Positions 1 through 5,997 of a stretch of 9,188 nucleotides of DNA are shown in pieces. This DNA is from Oscillospiraceae bacterium. Lineage in GTDB: Bacteria > Bacillota > Clostridia > Oscillospirales > Oscillospiraceae. Made by a program: the position numbers and the translations under genes. The stretch lies in NCBI GenBank assembly GCA_017558545.1, contig JAFYUG010000282.1, positions 1 to 9,188 of the forward strand, in the 5' to 3' direction. The notes beneath the pieces were generated by a model that was not told the DNA's origin, ran no database searches, and saw nothing but the letters and a program-made list of their open reading frames with translations. Within the stretch, counting starts at the first letter, position 1. Every line of letters begins with the position of its first letter.

Positions 1-793
1 CATAGCCGCTGCGTGTCAGGCCGCAGAAATCACACTGGTTGTCCACCCAAACGTGATCGCCCAGCTCAGTGCCCACATCTTCCCAGACGCCGGAACAGAT
101 GGAGCAGGCGTAAGCCTTATAGGAATATTCCATGCAGTTTGCGCTCATATCGCTGGTGACAGTAACATTACAGTTTTCGGTGAAGGTTTCACCGCAGGAA
201 CGGCAGGTGTAGCTGTGGGTGCCGTTCTTGTGGCAGGTATAGCCCGCAGCAGTGGGCTTGTGGTTGCAGCCGCCAATGGGAATGAGGGCAAGATTCTGCT
301 TCTGGCCGCTCTTGTACCAAGCGAAATAGTTGTTGCTGGCGCTGTTGTTGAGCGCCAAATAGCGCTCAGCATCAGAAGCGGTAAAATGAATGTTGTAAAA
401 ACCGGCAGCATCGGCAGCCACTTCAACGATCACAGCCATAGGGGTGTCGGACAGGGTGCCGGAGTTGCCTGAGGTATAGCTCAGGTACTTGCCGGTGCTA
501 TCCTTGATGTAATAGGTGCCGTCGCTGTTTGCCACAAGGGTAAACAGGTGGGAAGCCTCGGGTTCAGGGATAGACTCAGGCAGCGCAGCCAGGCCGGAGT
601 CCACGGCAGTATAGCGCTTGGTGGTCGCGGTACCCAGATCGTTGGTCATGTAGAAGTAATTGCCGCTGATTCGGATGCCGGCGATGTAGTAAGAACCTTC
701 AAGGGTGGCAGCATCGGCGCGGAATGCGACCTGAGGCAGCATACCCACAAGGATCGCCACCGCCAAAAGCAGACTAAAAAGCTTTTTCCTCAT
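1..793 (-). CDS. Secreted Cys-rich repeat protein, N-terminal 264 residues (runs off left edge)
   Basis: This minus-strand frame is open from an ATG at 793 to the window edge, giving 264 residues and no stop. The start follows a GGAGGA site (801-806) with a 7-nt gap. Residues 1-28 form a clear signal peptide: MRKK, then a hydrophobic run, then a likely cut after ADA. Residues 32-173 are rich in Gly, Tyr and Thr with recurring patterns such as GSYYIAG, DGTYYIKDSTGKYLSY and AERYLALNN. This resembles a beta-rich, possibly trefoil-like carbohydrate-binding or adhesion domain, but I cannot name the family. From residue 176 there are ten cysteines, including three CxxC pairs (197/200, 230/233, 254/257) with nearby His (CNH, THSYTC, DHVW). 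This is the zinc-ribbon-like repeat seen in many clostridial surface proteins, and it probably continues beyond the edge. The base composition is visibly more GC-rich than the CotH-like gene. Export and the repeats are well supported; the function is unknown. Confidence 0.85.
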   Translation of the reverse strand, partial: MRKKLFSLLLAVAILVGMLPQVAFRADAATLEGSYYIAGIRISGNYFYMTNDLGTATTKRYTAVDSGLAALPESIPEPEASHLFTLVANSDGTYYIKDSTGKYLSYTSGNSGTLSDTPMAVIVEVAADAAGFYNIHFTASDAERYLALNNSASNNYFAWYKSGQKQNLALIPIGGCNHKPTAAGYTCHKNGTHSYTCRSCGETFTENCNVTVTSDMSANCMEYSYKAYACSICSGVWEDVGTELGDHVWVDNQCDFCGLTRSGY

Positions 794-846
794 TTGATAT
801 TCCTCCATTTCAGTGCATCTGTAAATACTTACACTTGTACTCTCTA

Positions 847-875
847 AGTATATCACAAGAAAATTTGCATTTCAA
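847..875 (-). promoter_or_regulatory. Sigma-A-type promoter for the secreted Cys-rich protein gene
   Basis: On the minus strand a TTGAAA -35 box (875-870) and a TATACT -10 box (852-847) are separated by exactly 17 nt. The -10 box lies about 50 nt upstream of the ATG at 793. It sits back to back with the infC operon promoter, with no overlap. Confidence 0.7.
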
Positions 876-930
876 TTCTTTGTTTCTATAATATTCCTTC
901 TTTCTGCCACAAAAAATCTGAAAATAAGGC

Positions 931-959
931 TTGACAAATGTTCTTTCAAATGCTATAGT
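931..959 (+). promoter_or_regulatory. Strong sigma-A-type promoter of the infC-rpmI-rplT operon
   Basis: A perfect TTGACA -35 box (931-936) and a TATAGT -10 box (954-959) are separated by 17 nt. Transcription should start near 966, leaving a leader of about 147 nt before infC. The strength fits an operon for ribosomal proteins and an initiation factor. Confidence 0.85.
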
Positions 960-1060
960 AGCTGAGCAAACAAAGAAGGTCGGCAGCCCCGTCCTCACCT
1001 CCAGTAATGCGAAGAGGTTGAATATCGAACATTTAGCGCAAAAATGCGCTTATTTTCGGT

Positions 1061-1088
1061 GCGGGTGCTGTGGGCACTCGCATTTTTT
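1061..1088 (+). terminator. Leader intrinsic terminator (attenuator) upstream of infC
   Basis: An 8-bp GC-rich stem (GCGGGTGC with GCACTCGC, one G-T pair) closes a 5-nt loop and is followed directly by ATTTTTT. It lies inside the leader about 25 nt before the infC start, so it must be bypassed for the operon to be expressed. Confidence 0.75.
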
Positions 1089-1098
1089 GTCGTGTAAT

Positions 1099-1103
1099 GG
1101 AGG
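1099..1103 (+). promoter_or_regulatory. Ribosome binding site that places the infC start at ATC
   Basis: GGAGG lies 9 nt before the ATC codon at 1113 and about 84 nt before the first in-frame ATG (1188). A TAA stop in the same frame at 1095-1097 limits the reading frame. Between that stop and the conserved IF3 N-terminus there is no ATG, GTG or TTG, so this site selects the ATC. Confidence 0.85.
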
Positions 1104-1112
1104 TGCTTTACC

Positions 1113-1631
1113 ATCGGCAAATTAGATCATCAGCTCAACGAAGAAATCCGGGACAAGGAAGTCCGACTGATCGGCTCCGACGGTTCCATGGTCGGCATCG
1201 TTTCCTCCGCCACTGCCCTTTCTATGGCAGAAGCGCAGGATCTGGATCTGGTCAAGATCTCTCCCAACGCCGTCCCCCCCGTCTGCAAGATTATGGACTA
1301 CGGCAAGTTCCGCTTCGACCAGCTCAAGAAAGAAAAGGAAGCCAAGAAAAACCAGCGTGTCGTGGAGATCAAGGAAATTCGTATGTCCCCCGGCATCGAC
1401 ACCAATGACCTGAATACCAAAATGCGCAACGCCATCAAGTTCCTGAAGGACGGCAACCGTGTGAAGGTGTCTGTTCGCTTCCGTGGCCGTGAGATGGCCC
1501 ACACTGAGATCGGTGAAGAACTGTTGATCCGTTTCGGCGATGGCTGTGCTGAAGTCGCAAACATGGAGAAGAAACCCAAGTTGGAAGGCAGGTTTATGAC
1601 TATTTTCCTGACTCCCAAGCCCGTAAAATAA
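1113..1631 (+). CDS. infC: Translation initiation factor IF-3, non-canonical ATC start
   Basis: IF-3 binds the 30S subunit, keeps it apart from 50S and checks start-codon and initiator-tRNA pairing. From ATC at 1113 the product is 172 residues, the normal family length. The N-terminal domain opens IGKLDHQLNEEIRDKEVRLI, where NEEIRDKEVRLIG is the conserved family start. The family signature around KIMDYGKFRFDQLK is at residues 59-72. A charged Lys/Glu linker helix follows, then the C-terminal 30S-binding domain ending in KPVK. Starting at the ATG at 1188 would delete 25 residues, including the conserved N-terminus. infC is known for rare starts (AUU in E. coli), which IF-3 itself discriminates against, giving feedback control. 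The gene is first in the operon, 18 nt before rpmI. The initiator is presumably read as fMet. Confidence 0.95.
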   Translation: MGKLDHQLNEEIRDKEVRLIGSDGSMVGIVSSATALSMAEAQDLDLVKISPNAVPPVCKIMDYGKFRFDQLKKEKEAKKNQRVVEIKEIRMSPGIDTNDLNTKMRNAIKFLKDGNRVKVSVRFRGREMAHTEIGEELLIRFGDGCAEVANMEKKPKLEGRFMTIFLTPKPVK

Positions 1632-1649
1632 TTACAAAGGAGAACTACT

Positions 1650-1847
1650 ATGCCCAAACTGAAGACCCATAGCGGTGCAAAGAAGAGATTCAATCTCACC
1701 AAGACCGGCAAGGTCAAGCGCGCACATGCTTACAAGAGCCACATCCTGAACAAGAAGACCACTACGCGTAAGAGAGGCCTCCGCCAGAGTGCCATCGCAG
1801 ACGTGACCAACACTGCTGCTATCAAGCGCATGATACCCTACAAATAA
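1650..1847 (+). CDS. rpmI: 50S ribosomal protein L35
   Basis: The 65-residue product is very basic and begins MPKLKTHSGAKKRF, the L35 hallmark, followed by TGKVKRAHAYKSHILNKK and ending IKRMIPYK. L35 is a small structural protein of the large ribosomal subunit. The length matches the family. The start has AAGGAGA at 1637-1643 with a 6-nt gap. It is the second gene of the operon, 18 nt after infC and 17 nt before rplT, and has no promoter of its own that I can see, so it should be co-transcribed under the same leader control. Confidence 0.97.
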   Translation: MPKLKTHSGAKKRFNLTKTGKVKRAHAYKSHILNKKTTTRKRGLRQSAIADVTNTAAIKRMIPYK

Positions 1848-1864
1848 GAGGAGGACTTTGAGAA

Positions 1865-2218
1865 ATGGCAAGAGTTAAAGGCGCGATGATGACGCGCAAG
1901 CACAGAAATAAGATCCTTGGCCTTGCTAAGGGCTATTGGGGCGCAAAGTCCAAGCACTATAAGATGGCTAACCAGGCCATGATGAAGTCCGGCCGTTACG
2001 CATACGTTGGCCGCAAGCTGAAGAAGAGAGACTTCCGTCAGCTGTGGATCACCCGTATCAGCGCTGCCACCAAGGCAAACGGCATGAACTACTCCACCTT
2101 CATGCACGGCCTCAAGCTCGCCGGTATCGACATGAACCGCAAGATGCTCTCTGAGACTGCTATTCATGATCCCGCTGCTTTCACCGCTCTCTGCGAGAAG
2201 GCAAAGGCTGCTCTCTAA
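1865..2218 (+). CDS. rplT: 50S ribosomal protein L20
   Basis: The 117-residue product begins MARVKGAMMTRKHRNKILGLAKGYWGAKS and contains RYAYVGRKLKKRDFRQLWITRI and NGMNYSTFMHGLKLAGI, all typical of L20. L20 binds 23S rRNA early in 50S assembly. In Bacillus and E. coli it also represses its own operon by binding leader RNA, which makes it the likely effector of the leader at 966-1112. The length is normal. GAGGAGGA at 1848-1855 lies 9 nt before the ATG and directly after the rpmI stop. It is the last gene of the operon and is followed by a strong terminator. Confidence 0.97.
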   Translation: MARVKGAMMTRKHRNKILGLAKGYWGAKSKHYKMANQAMMKSGRYAYVGRKLKKRDFRQLWITRISAATKANGMNYSTFMHGLKLAGIDMNRKMLSETAIHDPAAFTALCEKAKAAL

Positions 2219-2234
2219 TTTATAGAGATAACAC

Positions 2235-2266
2235 AAAAGACAGAGGAAATTTCCTCTGTCTTTTTT
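2235..2266 (+). terminator. Terminator of the infC-rpmI-rplT operon
   Basis: AAAAGACAGAGG pairs with CCTCTGTCTTTT around an AAATTT centre, giving a perfect inverted repeat of 15 nt per arm, and the 3' arm runs into a T tract (2261-2266). It begins 17 nt after the rplT stop. The A run on the 5' side means it could also stop minus-strand transcription. Confidence 0.9.
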
Positions 2267-2302
2267 ATTATCCACTTATATTTGCCGGAAAGACTAATTC
2301 GG

Positions 2303-2332
2303 TTGACATTTGATAGCCATTAAGATTAAAAT
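2303..2332 (+). promoter_or_regulatory. Promoter of the CotH-SLH gene
   Basis: A perfect TTGACA -35 box (2303-2308) is followed after 18 nt by TAAAAT (2327-2332), a 5/6 match to the -10 consensus. The gene's ribosome binding site GGGAGG (2373-2378) and ATG (2387) follow. With the terminator just upstream, this makes the gene a separate transcription unit. Confidence 0.65.
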
Positions 2333-2386
2333 GGTAGTACAAAATAATCTAATTATCGATAGCAAGCACAGCGGGAGGGCGCACCT

Positions 2387-4633
2387 ATGAAAAAAGTTTT
2401 GCGTATCAGTATTCTTTTAATTATTATTTTGATTTCAGTTAATACCCTTGTCATTGCGTCTTATGAATCCGGCGGTTCTTCCTCATCCACCATAAGCTAT
2501 ATTCCCGCCGGTGGCGGTGAAAACGGCGCAAATGTTGCCTTGCAGTATGTAAATGGCGATCGGTATCTCTTCCTGCCTTCCTCAGCAGATTTAAGCAATC
2601 TTGCTCTTTCCCTTCCTGCCGATAGCGCAAAGCTAACTGCAAACGGAACTGCCATCGATATTCAAAGCGGTGTTTCTTTCGATTTGCTCTCTCTGTTTGA
2701 TAATGAGCCTGAGAATGGAAAATATAATGTAGTTTTCAGCTTTCAGGGCTATTATTACCGCGTTAATATTATGCATTCCTCCGGCTTGGACTCTCTATAT
2801 ATCACAAGCTCCGACCCTTCCAAGGCCCAGAGCTATGTTGATTCGAAGAAGGGATTGAAGGCAAAGGATAATGGAATGCTCATGGTTTCCGCCGAAGATG
2901 AAGTTATATATTCCGGAGTTATGAAAGAAATAAAGGGCAGAGGCAACTCCACATGGTTTTATCCTAAAAAGCCTTATCAGTTCAAGCTTAATGAAAGCTT
3001 CGATCTTCTTGCCGCAGGCGAGAATGAGAAGTCCAAAACCTGGATTCTTTTGGCCAATTACTATGATAATTCCCTTATAAGAAATATTTTGACTCAGGAC
3101 CTTGCTAAGCTTCTGAATCTTAATTATGCCCATAACTGCAAGGCTGTGGACCTTTACTATGACGGTGTATACTGCGGAAATTATCTTTTGATTGAAAAAA
3201 CTGAAATCGACAGTGCCAGAGTTGCAATTCGCAATCTTGAGAAGGAAATAGAGAAGCTTAATGGAGATGATGTGGATTTTGATGAGCTTGATAAGCTTCA
3301 GTATACCAATGACAGCGGCATAAGTATGCAGTATGTTCAGGGCGTGAAGCTGCCGGAGGATTATAGCGGCGGTTATCTTCTTGAAATGGACTATACCGAC
3401 CGCGCATTGGAGGAGGTCAGCTGGTTTAGGTCCCGCAGCGGACAGTATATAGTGTCCAAGAGTCCCGAGTATCTCCCTCGGGAGGCTCTTGAATATGCAG
3501 GAAATATATATCAGCTATTTGAGGATGCCGTTTTTAACGGGGGCATAAATCCCAATACCGGTAAGGATTATACGGAATATGTGGATTTAGAGTCATTGGC
3601 AAGCAATTATTTGCTGCTCACTCTTTCCCAAAACGGAGATGCCTTCCTTAGCTCTACATATTTTTATATTCCCGAAAATGAGGCTAAGCTTTATGCAGGT
3701 CCCGTGTGGGATTATGACACAGCCTATGGCTTGTATGAGGATGATGGGGACAGTTCAAAGTATCAATATTATTGTTCTCAGCTTGCTGATAAACTTTTCA
3801 GAATCGAAAGCTTCCGTCAGGCTGTTAAAGAGCAGTGGGAGCTTTATCTGAAGAGTGCCGTTGACGATGTCCTTTTGAACGAATCTGATAGCTGTTCCGT
3901 TGATGGTCTTAAATCCTTGGCGGCATATAAAGCTTTGTATGCCGATAGCCGAAGAATGGACGCTGTTCGCTGGGGACATAAGGCCGATTATGATACAGAA
4001 ATAGCAAGCTTGTATGAGTATATAGCCAATTCTTCCAAGTGGGTGGACGGCACTTTGCTAAATCCTAAAATCTGGGCCGCTATCCCTTATACTGATGTTC
4101 CTCTGAATTCCTGGTATGCCGAATCCGTAAGTTATACTTCTGAAAAGGGAATATTTAACGGCACATCCTCTTCAAGCTTTTCTCCCAATAATCATATGTC
4201 TCGATATATGATGGTCAGCATACTCTATAGAATGGCCGGCTCTCCGGAGATTGAGGGAGAATGCTCTTATGTTGATGTCCCTGCCGATGCCCATTATAGA
4301 AACGCGGTTATCTGGGCCGAAGGCGAGGGAATTACCGAAGGCTATGGCAACGGAATGTTCGCTCCCTTTGATACCCTTACAAGAGAACAAATGGCTGTAT
4401 TTCTCCATCGCTTTGCCGTGCTTCAAGGCGCAAATGAAGAGCAGCTAATTATTCCCGAAGAGTATGCCGATGTTAATACTGTGTCCTCTTGGGCATACGA
4501 GGGTGTGGCATGGGCTATAAATAATGGCATTATCAACGGTGTGAATTCCGAAGTGCCTACCATTGACCCCAAGGGCACTATAACAAGAGCCATGGCCGCC
4601 ACAATGGCACATAGATACATGACGGATAATTAA
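2387..4633 (+). CDS. Exported CotH-family (kinase-like) protein with three C-terminal SLH repeats
   Basis: The protein has 748 residues. Residues 1-25 are a signal peptide (MKKVLRIS, then a long Ile/Leu run). Residues 30-130 are an unassigned Ser/Gly-rich, beta-like region. A CotH-type domain follows at about 135-490: GRGNSTW at 184-190, PKKPYQFKL at 193-201, YLLIEKTEID near 266-275, GGYLLEMD at 328-335, NGDAF at 416-420 and GPVWDYDTAYG at 438-448. D418, D442 and D444 are candidates for the catalytic and metal-binding acids. CotH of Bacillus is an atypical protein kinase that phosphorylates spore-coat proteins. Three SLH repeats (about 568-618, 628-680, 693-745; YTDV, YVDV, YADV) should anchor the protein to cell-wall polymers. 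A Lys/Glu/Asp-rich stretch at about 285-306 looks like an insertion. GGGAGG sits 8 nt before the ATG. Surface location is well supported; kinase activity and substrate are inferred. Confidence 0.88.
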   Translation: MKKVLRISILLIIILISVNTLVIASYESGGSSSSTISYIPAGGGENGANVALQYVNGDRYLFLPSSADLSNLALSLPADSAKLTANGTAIDIQSGVSFDLLSLFDNEPENGKYNVVFSFQGYYYRVNIMHSSGLDSLYITSSDPSKAQSYVDSKKGLKAKDNGMLMVSAEDEVIYSGVMKEIKGRGNSTWFYPKKPYQFKLNESFDLLAAGENEKSKTWILLANYYDNSLIRNILTQDLAKLLNLNYAHNCKAVDLYYDGVYCGNYLLIEKTEIDSARVAIRNLEKEIEKLNGDDVDFDELDKLQYTNDSGISMQYVQGVKLPEDYSGGYLLEMDYTDRALEEVSWFRSRSGQYIVSKSPEYLPREALEYAGNIYQLFEDAVFNGGINPNTGKDYTEYVDLESLASNYLLLTLSQNGDAFLSSTYFYIPENEAKLYAGPVWDYDTAYGLYEDDGDSSKYQYYCSQLADKLFRIESFRQAVKEQWELYLKSAVDDVLLNESDSCSVDGLKSLAAYKALYADSRRMDAVRWGHKADYDTEIASLYEYIANSSKWVDGTLLNPKIWAAIPYTDVPLNSWYAESVSYTSEKGIFNGTSSSSFSPNNHMSRYMMVSILYRMAGSPEIEGECSYVDVPADAHYRNAVIWAEGEGITEGYGNGMFAPFDTLTREQMAVFLHRFAVLQGANEEQLIIPEEYADVNTVSSWAYEGVAWAINNGIINGVNSEVPTIDPKGTITRAMAATMAHRYMTDN

Positions 4634-4634
4634 T

Positions 4635-4674
4635 CAAAGAAAACACCTGCGGGCAAAAGCACGCTGGTGTGTTG
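4635..4674 (-). terminator. Terminator between the convergent CotH-SLH and cca genes
   Basis: ACACCTGCG (4643-4651) pairs with CGCTGGTGT (4662-4670) with one T-T mismatch around a 10-nt loop. Read on the minus strand the stem is followed by TTTCTTTG, so it most plausibly ends the cca transcript. On the plus strand the T run is poor, so termination of the CotH-SLH transcript here is less certain. Confidence 0.5.
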
Positions 4675-4686
4675 AAATTTATGGGC

Positions 4687-5877
4687 TTATTTAAGAATAT
4701 TGGATTTTGCTAGAGCGATAAGGGTCTCTGCGGTGTTGTGGGAAGGCTCTTCTATAACGTAGGCAACCAGCTCTTCCAAGGCCAAACCAATGGATTTTCC
4801 CGAATATCCAAGCTCCAAAAGGGCATTGCCGTCAATGGCCAGAGTTTTCACAGACCAGCATTCGCCGCTTTCGAGTATATCCTCAGGCATACTTGCATAT
4901 TCATATTTATCCATAGCTTTTGCAACCAGCGCCGCAGTGATGCAAACTTCGTCGCCATAGGCAAACATAAGTTTTTTCCAAGACTTTTTGTCATTGGGAA
5001 TTCCGCTCATAAGAAGCTGGCATACAGCATCGGCAACTTTGATAGAATGCTTATCAAAGTGTAAATCCTCCAAAAAGCCTTTTGGGGAGGAGATAACGGC
5101 ATTTTTCTTCAGCGCATAGCAAAGTCCGCTGAGGCGGCTGAAGCCCTCAACAGGGAGCTCGCCCAAATCTTCCAGATCGGGACAATTGCTGCCAACGCCG
5201 AAGGAAGCCATAAGCCCGCTTTCGAAAACGCAGGTTATCATATATGTGTTGGGGCATACCAATATCTTCTTGAATTCATCCCTGATTCTCTCTGCGGACA
5301 AAAATGCGGCCAAATGGGCCTTTTCATAAATAGCAGAGAAAGTATTGGGATGAATTGATAAGCCCAGCTTGGCTGCAATTCTGAGCCCACGGAACATTCT
5401 GAGGGCATCTTCCTCAAATCTATCCTTTGCGGTACCAACAGCCCTGAGAAGGCGATTATTAATATCTCTAAGTCCGTTGAAAGGGTCTATTATTTCGTCG
5501 GATAGGGAATAAGCTATTGCGTTAACTGTGAAATCGCGTCGGGAGAGATCCTCGGGCAGGCTGGATGCATAGGCGATAGAATCAGGGCGGCGGTTATCGG
5601 TGTAAACGCCGTCTGTGCGGAAGGTGGTAACTTCCACAATGCATCCGTCGCACTTGACAGAAACGGTTCCGTACTGCAAGCCGGTGGGAATAGCTCTTTC
5701 TCCGAAAATTTCCATAGTTTTTTCGGGGGCGGCAGAGGTGGTGACATCCCAATCCTGAGGAGTAAGGCCCATAATGCTGTCGCGAACGCAGCCGCCAACA
5801 GCATAGGCTTCGTATCCTGCTTCTTCTAATTTAATTATTACATCTGCAACAGTATCCGGAATTTTAACTTTGCTCAT
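4687..5877 (-). CDS. cca: CCA-adding tRNA nucleotidyltransferase (class II)
   Basis: The enzyme adds or repairs the 3' CCA end of tRNAs from CTP and ATP without a nucleic acid template. The product has 396 residues, the usual bacterial length. The N-terminal catalytic domain shows GGCVRD at 28-33 and the metal-binding pair in DWD at 42-44. DLSRRDFTVNA at 110-120 follows (ribose recognition), then EEDALRMFRGLR at 155-166, the nucleotide-selecting EDxxR region. The helical C-terminal part (about 170-396) is more divergent, as is normal. There is no HD domain. Sequence alone cannot fully exclude a related poly(A) polymerase or an A-adding enzyme, but a full CCA enzyme is most likely. The ribosome binding site is weak (AAGAGA, 5888-5893, about 10 nt upstream). 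It is a single-gene unit, convergent with CotH-SLH and divergent from murC. Confidence 0.92.
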   Translation of the reverse strand: MSKVKIPDTVADVIIKLEEAGYEAYAVGGCVRDSIMGLTPQDWDVTTSAAPEKTMEIFGERAIPTGLQYGTVSVKCDGCIVEVTTFRTDGVYTDNRRPDSIAYASSLPEDLSRRDFTVNAIAYSLSDEIIDPFNGLRDINNRLLRAVGTAKDRFEEDALRMFRGLRIAAKLGLSIHPNTFSAIYEKAHLAAFLSAERIRDEFKKILVCPNTYMITCVFESGLMASFGVGSNCPDLEDLGELPVEGFSRLSGLCYALKKNAVISSPKGFLEDLHFDKHSIKVADAVCQLLMSGIPNDKKSWKKLMFAYGDEVCITAALVAKAMDKYEYASMPEDILESGECWSVKTLAIDGNALLELGYSGKSIGLALEELVAYVIEEPSHNTAETLIALAKSNILK

Positions 5878-5917
5878 AATAATTCGTCTCTTTCGTTAAG
5901 AGTTTCTCATATTGGGC

Positions 5918-5946
5918 TTGTAATTTTGAATAAACATCAGTATAAT
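5918..5946 (+). promoter_or_regulatory. Promoter of murC
   Basis: TTGTAA (5918-5923) is followed after 17 nt by a perfect TATAAT (5941-5946). Transcription should start near 5953, giving a 5' UTR of about 45 nt before murC. Confidence 0.7.
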
Positions 5947-5967
5947 ATTTTTTTGTAGAAAATACAA
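5939..5967 (-). promoter_or_regulatory. Possible promoter of cca, overlapping the murC promoter
   Basis: On the minus strand TTGTAT (5967-5962) and TATACT (5944-5939) are separated by 17 nt. Its -10 box shares four base pairs with the murC -10 box. The -35 box is weak and the region is AT-rich, so this is tentative. Confidence 0.4.
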
Positions 5968-5997
5968 CTGTAAATTTATGTTTTTTAGGAGACTATA

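Larger units (their letters stand above)
966..1112 (+). promoter_or_regulatory. Structured attenuator leader of the infC operon (L20-leader-like)
   Basis: The untranslated leader can form two exclusive structures. In one, 1061-1068 pairs with 1074-1081 to make an intrinsic terminator. In the other, CAGCCCCG at 984-991 pairs with CGGGTGCTG at 1062-1070 (8 bp, one bulged T at 1066), which uses up the 5' arm of that terminator. Two local hairpins lie between: ACCTC/GAGGT (997-1001 with 1014-1018) and AGCGCA/TGCGCT (1035-1040 with 1045-1050). In Bacillus the same operon is controlled by L20 binding its leader and causing early termination. By analogy, free L20 from the third gene would favour the terminator here. 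The pairings are visible; the ligand is inferred. Confidence 0.7.

Noticed and set aside
53..472. Plus-strand open frame of 139 codons in the left region
   Set aside because: It is antisense to the signal-peptide-bearing minus-strand gene, which has a ribosome binding site, a promoter and sensible domains. The translation is an Ala/Gly/Val-rich shadow.
1070..1408. Plus-strand frame of 112 codons overlapping infC
   Set aside because: It is a +1 shadow of infC, rich in Arg/Gln/Pro, and its start lies inside the leader terminator hairpin.
1188..1631. infC starting at the first in-frame ATG
   Set aside because: It would lose the conserved IF-3 N-terminus and has no ribosome binding site. ATC at 1113 has GGAGG at the right distance.
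1838..2275. 145-codon minus-strand frame opposite rplT
   Set aside because: It is antisense to the well-conserved L20 gene and runs through its terminator.
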